From the NCBI GenBank assembly GCA_964570895.1, contig CAZMZD010000002.1, positions 248,001-312,000 on the forward strand: 64,000 bases of DNA. The letters run 5' to 3'. The DNA comes from RGIG1918 sp964570895. GTDB lineage: Bacteria > Cyanobacteriota > Vampirovibrionia > Gastranaerophilales > Gastranaerophilaceae. Under the pieces are notes generated by a model. It was not told where the DNA came from, did not search any database, and saw only the letters and a program-made list of their open reading frames with translations. This document shows positions 26,788-33,985 of this stretch, piece by piece. A program made the position numbers and the translations under genes. Within the stretch, counting starts at the first letter, position 1. The number at the start of each line of letters is the position of its first letter.

Positions 26788-27818
26788 TGGCTAAGAATAT
26801 TTTAATTAAAAATATTTATTACATGCTATGTTACGCATACACAAATCTTTCAAGCACCATTGAAGAAAATGTTGATGTGGAGCAATGTGATAATATCCAA
26901 AATTTATTAGCAAGAATTTTATATAAAGGGCTTTCTATTCAAATAAAAAGAGGGCTTTATAAAGAATATGAAGAACAAACTGATGCCCTAAGCTGTATAA
27001 AAGGGAAAATAAATATATCAGGCTCAATCAAGCAAAATACTTTATGCGATAAAAAATTAGTATGTGAATTTGAAGAATTTACTAAAAATTCCTATTTTAA
27101 TAAGGTTATAAAGAGTACTATTGAATTATTATTAAATAGAAGTGATATAAATATAGAAAACAGAAAACTTTTAAAAAAGATATTAATATATTTTTATGAT
27201 GTTGAAACAGTTGATATTAAAAGAGTTAAATGGAGTGGATTACAGTATCATAAAAATAATATTTCATATAAATTAATCCTTAATATTTGCTACTTGATAA
27301 TTGAAGGACTTTTAATGAAAGAGTCTTGTGGAAATGTAAGATTGAACAAATATTTGGATGATAGAAAGATGCACAAACTTTTTGAAAAATTTGTTTTAGA
27401 ATTTTATAAAACTCATCATCCTGAACTAAAACCTGCATCAAAAGTCATTAATTGGGATACTGATTACATTGATTTTTTACCTAAGATGCAATCTGATATT
27501 ATGTTATTTTATCAAGATAAGACTTTGATTATAGATACAAAGTTTTATAACAATGCATTGCAAACATATTATGACAAGGAAAGTTATAGAAATAATAACC
27601 TTAATCAAATTTTCACTTATGTTCAAAACCATGATAAAGATAGAACGGGAAATGTATCGGGTATTTTATTATATGCAAAAACAAAACATGAGGTTATAAA
27701 AGAAACAGAAAGAACTATTCATGGGAATAAGATAGGTATAAAATTCATTGACCTTAACCAAGATTTTGAAGGTATAAAAGAAAAATTAAACTTAATAGTG
27801 AATAATTTTATTAAATAA
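26787..27818 (+). CDS. mcrC: McrC nuclease subunit
   Basis: A 343-residue partner of McrB that cuts DNA when the McrB ring translocates. The PD-(D/E)xK-type active site is visible as Asp in SDIML near residue 236 and IIDTKFYN near 248-255, with Lys completing the triad. The N-terminal region (LIKNIYYMLCYAYTNL) is the McrC family start. It is translationally coupled to mcrB. Both genes are intact, so the system is probably functional against modified foreign DNA. Confidence 0.92.
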   Translation: MAKNILIKNIYYMLCYAYTNLSSTIEENVDVEQCDNIQNLLARILYKGLSIQIKRGLYKEYEEQTDALSCIKGKINISGSIKQNTLCDKKLVCEFEEFTKNSYFNKVIKSTIELLLNRSDINIENRKLLKKILIYFYDVETVDIKRVKWSGLQYHKNNISYKLILNICYLIIEGLLMKESCGNVRLNKYLDDRKMHKLFEKFVLEFYKTHHPELKPASKVINWDTDYIDFLPKMQSDIMLFYQDKTLIIDTKFYNNALQTYYDKESYRNNNLNQIFTYVQNHDKDRTGNVSGILLYAKTKHEVIKETERTIHGNKIGIKFIDLNQDFEGIKEKLNLIVNNFIK

Positions 27819-27819
27819 C

Positions 27820-27867
27820 TGTACTTGCATGTATAATTTTATATGTTATAATATACATAGATGTACA
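27820..27867 (+). promoter_or_regulatory. 48-bp interrupted palindrome enclosing a promoter
   Basis: Outer arms TGTAC (27820-27824) and GTACA (27863-27867) and inner arms ATGTATA (27829-27835) and TATACAT (27852-27858) share the same centre at 27843.5. TTGCAT (27825-27830) and TATAAT (27847-27852), 16 bases apart, form a promoter inside it. The site precedes the MerR-like gene and looks like an autoregulatory operator. Confidence 0.7.
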
Positions 27868-27889
27868 ATTTTAGCATGGAGAATTAAAC

Positions 27890-28699
27890 ATGGAAGCTAA
27901 CGAACGAAAACGACTACTAGAACTTGTAAAGCAATCCGAAAATCAACTACATACGGATGAAAGGCAAGTTTTTACAATTAAAGATTTAGAAGAAGTTTCA
28001 TATCGGCAATTAAACGATTGGGACAAAAGAGGATTTTTAAAAAGTTGCAAAAGGGATAACTCAAACGGATGGCGAAAGTTCTCTGTTCTTGACATTACAT
28101 GTCTTAAAGTAATTAGGGATATGAAAAAAAATTTATATTCTGATGAAGTTATTAATTTTATTTTGCAACAAGTTACAAATATAAAACAATCATTGCTCGC
28201 AGGAATGTTTCACAATGATGAAAAAGATTATTTTTATTTGGTTGTAAGCCAAAATGGTGGTTATGGAATAGGCAAAGGACTTGACCCACTTGTTAATTTC
28301 CATAGAGAAATATCATCAGATTTTAATCTCCATAATCTATTAAGCGAAAGTCTTTTAGTTATACCTATAGGGCAATATTATAAAGAATGCATGATTAAAT
28401 ATTTAAAAAAAGAAGTCACAATTGATAAAAACAATAAAATTAATCCATTTTGTGACATGCCTGCACCTTTAAAGTATATTCTAATAATAGATATTATTAA
28501 AAATGATAATTATATTGAAATTTTAATTAGAAAGAAAAAATCTGATTATATTATACGACCTAAAAGTAAAGACAATAAGTTAACAAAAGAAGAAATTATC
28601 GGATTGGTTGAACAAGCAGAATATGAAAATATGGAATTAAAATTCGCAAATGGAAATACTGTTTATTTAGCCAAAGAAGAAACAATTATGATTAAATAA
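27890..28699 (+). CDS. MerR-like transcriptional regulator
   Basis: A 269-residue protein. Residues ~20-75 (FTIKDLEEVSYRQLNDWDKRG ... WRKFSVLDITCLKVIRDMKK) form a MerR-type winged helix-turn-helix including the arginine/aspartate wing. The C-terminal ~190 residues are not a known sensor domain but contain beta-rich stretches (YFYLVVSQNGGYGIG, KYILIIDII). GGAG precedes the ATG. The large shared-centre palindrome with an embedded promoter lies directly upstream. It probably controls its own expression and possibly that of the recombinase that follows. Confidence 0.78.
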   Translation: MEANERKRLLELVKQSENQLHTDERQVFTIKDLEEVSYRQLNDWDKRGFLKSCKRDNSNGWRKFSVLDITCLKVIRDMKKNLYSDEVINFILQQVTNIKQSLLAGMFHNDEKDYFYLVVSQNGGYGIGKGLDPLVNFHREISSDFNLHNLLSESLLVIPIGQYYKECMIKYLKKEVTIDKNNKINPFCDMPAPLKYILIIDIIKNDNYIEILIRKKKSDYIIRPKSKDNKLTKEEIIGLVEQAEYENMELKFANGNTVYLAKEETIMIK

Positions 28700-28800
28700 G
28701 TGGCTATGGAAGCATAGAGCTTATTTAAGGTTATAACTAAACATTTGAAGTGGCAATGAGGAAAGTTGAGCTTCAATACAAAAAGCAAAGGATTAAAACA

Positions 28801-28935
28801 ATGCTTAGTATCGAAGCCTGCCAAAAAATCTTGGGTCACAACAAATATCAAAAAACAGACAAAGAAATTGAAGAAATTAGAGACGCACTTTATCAGTTAG
28901 CAAAAATTTTATTTAACGCTTATAAAAAGAGGTAA
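28801..28935 (+). CDS. Small protein preceding the recombinase
   Basis: A 44-residue protein: MLSIEACQKILG near the start, then TDKEIEEIRDALYQLAKI. Frames could begin at GTG 28750, but AAAGG nine bases before the ATG at 28801 favours the short version. Similar tiny helical proteins (ILG ... hydrophobic-Y-x-LA) are commonly found just before serine recombinases in integrative elements, where they may help excision; that role is not established here. It ends 4 bases before the recombinase start. Confidence 0.58.
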   Translation: MLSIEACQKILGHNKYQKTDKEIEEIRDALYQLAKILFNAYKKR

Positions 28936-28939
28936 AGAA

Positions 28940-30433
28940 ATGAATGCAATAATTTATACAAGGGTTTCAACAGAAGAACAAGCGAAAACAGGATTTAGTT
29001 TAGCAAGACAAGAAAGCGAATGTGTAGATTATGCCAAAAGAAACAATTTTGAAATACTGAAAACTTTCAAGGAAGAAGGAGCAAGTGCAAAATCTACCAA
29101 TCGTCCGCAGCTGCAAAAACTCATAAAATATTGTATTGAAAACAGAAAAAATTTAGACTATATAATTGTTTGGAAACTTGATAGATTTGCAAGAAACTTA
29201 AATGACCAAATTGAGTTATCTAAACAATTGGGCAATTATGGGATAAGAATTTTATCTGTAACAGAAAATAACGAAGATAATGCAACAGGCAATTTAATGA
29301 GAAATATAATTGGTTCATTTGCCCAATATGAAAATGATGTTAAATCCGAAAGAGTAATTGCAGGAATGAAGCAAGCCTTTTTAGAAGGCAAATGGCAATG
29401 GCGAGCTCCTGTCGGATACAGAACAATTTTAAATAATATAGAACCAGACCCTAAGAATGCACCATTAATAAGAAAAGCCTTTAATTTGTTTGCGACAGGA
29501 TTATATACACAGGTGCAAATAATAGCTATACTTGAGAAAGAAGGATTATCAATTAATCCGACTTGTATGTCAAAAATGCTCAAAAACAAAGTATATTGCG
29601 GTTTTATCGAGAAAAAAGAATGGGCAGAAGAACCAATTAAAGGAAAGTTCGAACCAATTATTTCAGAAGAAACTTTTTATAAGGTGCAAAACATATTGAA
29701 CGGCGGAAAACCGCTAATTACACCGCATAATAGAAACAATCCGCTATTTCCGTTAAGACAGTTTATTACGTGTCCTTATTGCAACCAACCATTAACAGCA
29801 AGTAATTCAAGGGGCAGGCATGGCAAAAAATATGCTTATTATCATTGTTACAATCAAAACTGTACAGTGAATTTCAGAATTTCTAAAGATAGATTAGAAG
29901 AAAGCTTTGCAAAATATTTAAAAAGAATTAAACCAAATAAAGACACAATAAACCTTTTTAAGGCAATAATGGAAGATGTTTATATAGCTGAAACAAAAGA
30001 GCAGGCAAACGCAGTTAAAAAGCTCCAAGCCAAGCTTGAAGAAACAAATGCAAACAGAAGCAAACTGCTTGACTTATATATAGAAGGAAAAGTCAAAGAA
30101 AGTGATTATAAATTAAAATCTCAAGAATATAGCATTAAAGAACAAGCCTTAAAGGCAGAAATAATTACGAACGAGTTGCCAAACAACGACTTTAAAGATT
30201 GTTTAGAATATGCTTGTAACTCTATTAATGACATTGAAAATCTCTGGAAAAATAGTGAACTTGATATTAAGCAAAGACTACAAAAATTAATATTCCCTAA
30301 AGGAATAACCTATGATTTAGAGAAATTTCGAACCCCTGAAAAATCTTGCCTATTCACAATAATAGGAGCCTTATCAGCTCCTAATTATAAAATGGTACCC
30401 CCAGGCGAATTCGAATCGCCGTCTACACCGTGA
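28940..30433 (+). CDS. Large serine recombinase (island integrase)
   Basis: A 497-residue site-specific recombinase. The resolvase catalytic domain begins MNAIIYTRVSTEEQ with nucleophile Ser10 and continues through WKLDRFARN. A recombinase domain follows, then a zinc ribbon (CPYCNQPL ... YYHCYNQNC, about residues 276-312), and a coiled coil typical of serine integrases. It should catalyse integration into and, with a helper, excision from tRNA-Glu. Its last codons after the attachment core (PGEFESPSTP) are read from antisense tRNA sequence, so the C-terminus is host-derived in the integrated state. The native tail appears to lie at the left island end. Confidence 0.93.
   Translation: MNAIIYTRVSTEEQAKTGFSLARQESECVDYAKRNNFEILKTFKEEGASAKSTNRPQLQKLIKYCIENRKNLDYIIVWKLDRFARNLNDQIELSKQLGNYGIRILSVTENNEDNATGNLMRNIIGSFAQYENDVKSERVIAGMKQAFLEGKWQWRAPVGYRTILNNIEPDPKNAPLIRKAFNLFATGLYTQVQIIAILEKEGLSINPTCMSKMLKNKVYCGFIEKKEWAEEPIKGKFEPIISEETFYKVQNILNGGKPLITPHNRNNPLFPLRQFITCPYCNQPLTASNSRGRHGKKYAYYHCYNQNCTVNFRISKDRLEESFAKYLKRIKPNKDTINLFKAIMEDVYIAETKEQANAVKKLQAKLEETNANRSKLLDLYIEGKVKESDYKLKSQEYSIKEQALKAEIITNELPNNDFKDCLEYACNSINDIENLWKNSELDIKQRLQKLIFPKGITYDLEKFRTPEKSCLFTIIGALSAPNYKMVPPGEFESPSTP
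30363..30383. terminator. Hairpin next to the right attachment site, substitute tRNA terminator
   Basis: TAGGAGC (30363-30369), a seven-base loop, GCTCCTA (30377-30383). On the minus strand it follows tRNA-Glu at the same distance and with nearly the same stem as the stranded terminator at 24211-24236, but with a weaker T-run. It also lies inside the recombinase coding region. Confidence 0.5.
30390..30401. repeat. Right attachment-site core of the island
   Basis: AAATGGTACCCC, identical to the left copy, covering the CCA end and acceptor 3' strand of tRNA-Glu and the recombinase codons for Met-Val-Pro. Confidence 0.88.
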
Positions 30434-30468
30434 AAGGGTGTTGTCCTAGGCCTCTAGACGATGGGGGC
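30393..30468 (-). tRNA. tRNA-Glu (anticodon TTC), CCA encoded
   Basis: The 76-nt gene read on the minus strand starts GCCCCCATCGTCTAGAGG, has anticodon loop CTTTCAC, T-loop TTCGAAT, and ends TGGGGGTA-CCA. The acceptor stem with a G1-U72 wobble and the start GCCCCCATCGTCTAG are characteristic of cyanobacterial and plastid tRNA-Glu. It is the integration target of the island, which restores the 3' end. Upstream on its transcript side lies the acidic-protein gene. Confidence 0.97.
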
Positions 30469-30525
30469 CTGTTCACAATATTATAATAACATAAACATTT
30501 TTTTTGAAAAGCACTTTTTTAAAAA

Positions 30526-31212
30526 TTATTTTTTATCAGTGTAAACAAAAAGATTTATGATATCGTTAAGCTTTGTGAGTTGCCTTTGATAGCCTAAACT
30601 TTGTTTTTCAAGGTTTCTAATGTTTGTTTTGTATTCTTGAATTGTGAAAGCACAATCTCTGATTGAGCTGTTTAAGCAATCTTTTGCTTTTTGTGCGTCT
30701 TGAAGAACATTTTTCATTGAAATTCCGAGAGCTTCAATGGTTTGTCTGATAATCAAAGCGCCTGTTTGTCTTGGAACTCCTGAAGGTAATTTTGCAACAA
30801 GATTTTTCAAAACATTGATGTTATTTGGCATTTCGAATTCATCAGTTGTTTCTTCAGCGTCAATTGAAAGCTTTAATTCGGCATGCTCTTCAGCTTGTTG
30901 TTGGTTAACTTTGAAAATTGGTTCATAACCAACAACATCATCTTCATCGTTTGAAGAATATGAGCTTTCAGAAACTGCATTATAGTCACTGCTTTCTTTT
31001 TCGCTTTCTGTGTCAAAGTCGAAGTTTTCAGCAGTGTAGCTTTCTTGTTCTTCTTCTTGTGAAGAATTATCATCAAGACCTAAATCATCTAAATCAGTTA
31101 AAACATCGTCAGATGTTAAGTCTTCTGTTATATCAAAATCTGCATCGTTTTGGGCTTTCAAAGCGTCTGCTATTTTTTTACCCATATCGTTTTGTGAATT
31201 TTCTTGAGGCAT
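30526..31212 (-). CDS. Unknown protein, acidic disordered N-terminus and coiled-coil C-terminus
   Basis: A 228-residue protein with no recognised domain. Residues 1-125 are dominated by Asp, Glu and Ser (LTDLDDLGLDDNSSQEEEQE), so likely disordered. Residues 130-228 are helical, ending in a coiled coil (IQEYKTNIRNLEKQSLGYQRQLTKLNDI). The start MPQENSQNDMGKK is preceded by AAGGA. It lies downstream of rpsO on the same strand with a 66-base gap. No membrane segment or signal peptide is present. A role as adaptor or scaffold is only a guess. Confidence 0.68.
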   Translation of the reverse strand: MPQENSQNDMGKKIADALKAQNDADFDITEDLTSDDVLTDLDDLGLDDNSSQEEEQESYTAENFDFDTESEKESSDYNAVSESSYSSNDEDDVVGYEPIFKVNQQQAEEHAELKLSIDAEETTDEFEMPNNINVLKNLVAKLPSGVPRQTGALIIRQTIEALGISMKNVLQDAQKAKDCLNSSIRDCAFTIQEYKTNIRNLEKQSLGYQRQLTKLNDIINLFVYTDKK

Positions 31213-31278
31213 ATTGTTTTCCTTAAGTTAGTTCAAGTAATTACATTGTAAAAAATTATTTTACAAATGGCAATAAGA

Positions 31279-31548
31279 TTAACCTCTGAGTTTTAATTTT
31301 TTAACTAAATCTCTGTATCTGTTCAAATCTCTTTCTTTGATGTAAGCGAGCATTCTTTTTCTTTTACCAACCATCATTAAAAGACCGCGTTTTGCTTGAA
31401 AATCTTTTGCGTTTGCTTTTAAGTGTTCTGTAAGTTCTGAAATTTTTTGAGTAAGCATTGCAACTTGAACATCAACGTTTCCTGTGTCTTGTGCATTTTT
31501 ACCATACTTCTCAACTAATTCTTTTTTGTTTTTCAAATTGATTGACAT
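31279..31548 (-). CDS. rpsO: Ribosomal protein S15
   Basis: An 89-residue component of the small ribosomal subunit that binds the 16S rRNA central domain. The family core is clear: NAQDTGNVDVQVAMLTQKI, LTEHLKANAKDFQAKRGLL and GKRKRMLAYIKERDLNRY. A longer open frame reaches 31641, but AAAGGTGAAAAA directly before ATG 31548 and the family N-terminus fix the start. The ~90-nt region upstream may carry the usual S15 autoregulatory structure, though I could not fold one with certainty. Confidence 0.96.
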   Translation of the reverse strand: MSINLKNKKELVEKYGKNAQDTGNVDVQVAMLTQKISELTEHLKANAKDFQAKRGLLMMVGKRKRMLAYIKERDLNRYRDLVKKLKLRG

Positions 31549-31633
31549 TTTTTCACCTTTCGTTTTTTCTGCTTGCCATACTGACAGACAGATAACTGTA
31601 CTAACTCTTAAAAGCGTAACAAAAACATTGTAT

Positions 31634-31673
31634 AAATGCAAATTAATGTTAGGGAAAATGTCAATTAATGTTA
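31634..31673. repeat. Tandem 18-bp direct repeat upstream of rpsO
   Basis: AAATGCAAATTAATGTTA (31634-31651) and AAATGTCAATTAATGTTA (31656-31673) differ at two positions and are spaced 22 bp, about two helical turns. They lie between rpsO and the next upstream gene and look like a regulator site. Confidence 0.55.
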
Positions 31674-32201
31674 AGATTTTTTATCAGAGTTCATAAAGTT
31701 TAATAATATTGAAATCCCTGCAAGAATTGCAGCGCCCATTGCGACGTAATAAACAGTGGCTCTGTCCCCTTTTGCAACCAACGTTTTGTTTAGTTTAAAA
31801 TCTCTTTCAGCGTTCTGGCCTGCGTTTGCAACAGTTTTTTTATAGCCTTCGATAGTTTCTTTAACGCCTTTCCTTAAATCGTCTGTTTTAAAGGTGTCGT
31901 GAAGAATATCATCTTTGTGTTTAATGAAAATATCTTGAATTTCTGTGCTTGGTGCGTCTTTTGTTTTGAATTTGTTTATAATTTTATCAAAAGCTTTTTC
32001 TTTTGCTTCAAGCGCTGCATTTTTCGCTTCACGCACATATTCATCATTAAAAACAGTCTTGCTTTCAAATTTGCTCAATGGCACGGCATACTTAAGACCA
32101 TACCCCAAAGCTGCGCCAACTCCAGCGTAGCGCATGGTCCTCAACCTGTTCTTGTTGTCAGTTTCTTGCAATTTGCTTATTAGTGCCACTTCACACCACA
32201 A
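31671..32201 (-). CDS. Small membrane protein, unknown function
   Basis: A 176-residue protein with two hydrophobic segments, near residues 24-40 (RYAGVGAALGYGLKYAV) and 150-168 (VYYVAMGAAILAGISILLNF), separated by a ~105-residue charged helical region. The topology suggests a loop between two membrane helices. The frame opens with TTG at 32201; a GTG four codons later (MALISKLQETD) is an alternative, and neither has a strong ribosome-binding site. No family is recognised. A clear promoter and palindrome lie upstream. Confidence 0.62.
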   Translation of the reverse strand: MWCEVALISKLQETDNKNRLRTMRYAGVGAALGYGLKYAVPLSKFESKTVFNDEYVREAKNAALEAKEKAFDKIINKFKTKDAPSTEIQDIFIKHKDDILHDTFKTDDLRKGVKETIEGYKKTVANAGQNAERDFKLNKTLVAKGDRATVYYVAMGAAILAGISILLNFMNSDKKS

Positions 32202-32247
32202 CTTCGCTAATAATGTCTGCTTGCTCTCTTATGAGTAAATCCAAACT

Positions 32248-32282
32248 AGTTTAACACATAATTAGTACTACGTCAAGTAGTA
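32248..32282 (-). promoter_or_regulatory. Promoter overlapped by a TACTAC palindrome
   Basis: On the minus strand TTGACG, 17 bases, then TAAACT form a promoter directed at the 31671-32201 gene. The palindrome TACTAC-N5-GTAGTA (32266-32282) covers the -35 box, as expected for a repressor operator. Confidence 0.55.
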
Positions 32283-32366
32283 GGTTTGTAATAAATTGTA
32301 ACATTGAGTAAATAAATCCTGCTTTTGTGTTTTTATATTTTTATACAAATACAGGTGAAAGAATAA

Positions 32367-33119
32367 ATGTCTATTGTAATTAATGCAACAAGCAGCTCGT
32401 CATATAGTTTGTATAACAATATGTTAAATATGCTCCGCCCTCAAAAAAATAGCGGGCAAGAAAACGCTAAACTTTCTGCAAAATCAGAAGAAGCAAAACC
32501 TGCCAAGCTTTCAAAAAAAGATGTTAAAAAGCAAGAAGCGGCGTTATCGCCTGAAAAAGCTGTTGATAATATCGCACTAAGCCCTGCTTCAGAGCCTGTT
32601 GAAGAAATCACGGAAGAGGCAGCAGGCGAAGTGGTTGATGAAGAACTCATTGAGGGTGAAACGCCTGATGAGCTTAAAATTGTTGTCACCTCTGATGAGC
32701 TTAAAATTGCAAATGCGCCTGAGACGATTTTGGATTCTGTTAAAACTGATGATGAAATGGATTATAACGGCGATGGCGAAGTTACTCTTGATGAAAAATT
32801 GCGCTATATGGAAGAACAAAATAGCGGAAATTCCTTGCCCCAAATGACAATTGAAAGCGCTCAAGATAAAACTCAAACCGAAACAACACAAGCCGCTAAA
32901 GTCAAAATGATTGAAATTCCCGAACAAAAGTCAATCGAAGTTCTGGAACAAAAAAGTTTTGAAGCACAAGCGCAAAATTCAGCTCAAATGCTAAAACAAA
33001 ACAATATGTTTAACCAAAATCAATTAACAAACACGCAAAAGTTTAATTATAATAATTTGCAAAAAGCGTATATGACACAACCTCAAACGCAACAATCTTT
33101 TATCACTCGCGTTGCTTAA
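32367..33119 (+). CDS. Unknown low-complexity protein with a single EF-hand loop
   Basis: A 250-residue protein with no membrane segment. It is rich in Glu, Ala, Lys and Gln. A canonical calcium-binding loop DYNGDGEVTLDE sits near residue 131, matching the EF-hand spacing D-x-N-x-D-G-x-x-x-x-x-E. Before it are two Glu-rich repeats (DELKIVVTS, DELKIANAP), after it three short repeats (EIPEQKSIEVLEQKS). No signal peptide is obvious, although the Ser-rich start (NATSSSSYSLYNN) is unusual. A calcium-dependent scaffold or secreted protein are both possible. Confidence 0.65.
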   Translation: MSIVINATSSSSYSLYNNMLNMLRPQKNSGQENAKLSAKSEEAKPAKLSKKDVKKQEAALSPEKAVDNIALSPASEPVEEITEEAAGEVVDEELIEGETPDELKIVVTSDELKIANAPETILDSVKTDDEMDYNGDGEVTLDEKLRYMEEQNSGNSLPQMTIESAQDKTQTETTQAAKVKMIEIPEQKSIEVLEQKSFEAQAQNSAQMLKQNNMFNQNQLTNTQKFNYNNLQKAYMTQPQTQQSFITRVA

Positions 33120-33170
33120 TTATTTGCAATATTTAAAATTACTGATTATAATTTCCATTGAGGGAATAAG

Positions 33171-33911
33171 ATGAAGAAGGTTTTTTTATTTATTTTTATT
33201 CTTGGCGTTGCCATAATTTCTTCAGGCTGCAAGAAAGATTATGAAACTGCGTCTGAATTTTATGAATATTCGAAAAACCTCAGGCAAAAACCGGATGTGG
33301 CTTATGTTTTTGATTTGCAAGTTGAAACAGCGCGCGGCAAAAGCCCTTATAAAGTTTTTACAAAAAACGGGCAGTTGAGGGTTGAAACAGTTGACCTTGA
33401 AAGCTATACGGAATATAGCAGCTTGTTTCTTCAAGATAGCAATACTAAAGTTTTGTATGATCCAATCGCGCGAAATGCAAGCATTGTGTCTGACAGAAGG
33501 GAAATGCAAGAATATAACCCGATTGACTTTATGTTAAATTGGGGTGATGGCGATAAAGACTATATTGACGATATATTTAAACTTGGAAAAACCGCTAAAA
33601 TAAACGAACTTCCTTGCCAAATGGTGTATAGCAATAATTTAAACGATAAAAGCAATTCTTTTGAATTTTGCGTGAATGAAGAACTTGGCGTTGCCACTTA
33701 TCTATACATACCTTGCGAAACAAAAGGTGCTGATGGCAAAAAATACAACTGTAGCACGAGAGCTGAAATTATAAACATTAGGCAAGAAGATGTGCCTGAT
33801 ATGATGTTTGCGCTTCCAAGCGACGCAATTTTACTTGGCACGCAAAAACAAATGTCAAAATATGGTAATGTTAAAAATAATTTTCAATCATCTTCATGGT
33901 TTAAAAATTAG
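33171..33911 (+). CDS. Lipoprotein, possibly LolA/LolB-like fold
   Basis: A 246-residue lipoprotein. The signal peptide (KKVFLFIFILGVAIISSGC) ends in lipobox ISSGC with Cys20 as the lipid anchor. The mature part has alternating beta-strand patterns (YVFDLQVETARGKSPYKVF, KVLYDPIARNASIV) like LolA/LolB or DUF4412-type outer-membrane lipoproteins; that fold call is by pattern. Conserved cysteines appear in the second half (PCQMVY, FEFCVNEE, IPCETK, YNCST). TATAAT and GAGGG precede the ATG. It supports a diderm envelope. Confidence 0.78.
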   Translation: MKKVFLFIFILGVAIISSGCKKDYETASEFYEYSKNLRQKPDVAYVFDLQVETARGKSPYKVFTKNGQLRVETVDLESYTEYSSLFLQDSNTKVLYDPIARNASIVSDRREMQEYNPIDFMLNWGDGDKDYIDDIFKLGKTAKINELPCQMVYSNNLNDKSNSFEFCVNEELGVATYLYIPCETKGADGKKYNCSTRAEIINIRQEDVPDMMFALPSDAILLGTQKQMSKYGNVKNNFQSSSWFKN

Positions 33912-33985
33912 AGTATTTTGGGCTTAAAATCAATCTTTGGATTGAGGTTTTTCCATGCCTCGCATTGTAAAATATCATTGTAGAC

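Larger units (their letters stand above)
24241..30401. mobile_element. 6.1-kb integrated island carrying McrBC, in tRNA-Glu
   Basis: The segment is bounded by a 12-bp direct repeat (AAATGGTACCCC) at 24241-24252 and 30390-30401. The right copy includes the CCA 3' end and acceptor strand of tRNA-Glu. Inside are an unknown gene, mcrB, mcrC, a MerR-like regulator, a small ORF and a large serine recombinase, all on the plus strand. Base usage differs visibly from the host flanks: GCG- and CGC-rich words are scarce and TTA/ATA codons frequent. No phage structural, replication or conjugation genes are present, so it is a minimal integrative defence island, mobile by itself only at the excision and integration step. 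Confidence 0.9.

Noticed and set aside
28750..28935. Toxin-antitoxin pair around the small ORF before the recombinase
   Set aside because: Only one small gene is present, without a partner of toxin type; its position fits a recombinase accessory protein better.
24241..30401. Prophage
   Set aside because: A serine recombinase and a phage-like small protein are present, but there are no capsid, tail, terminase large subunit, lysis or replication genes in the 6.1 kb.
30392..30433. MVPPGEFESPSTP as a conserved protein tail
   Set aside because: This ending is the antisense translation of tRNA-Glu. It appears in many databases for the same reason and is not a protein domain.
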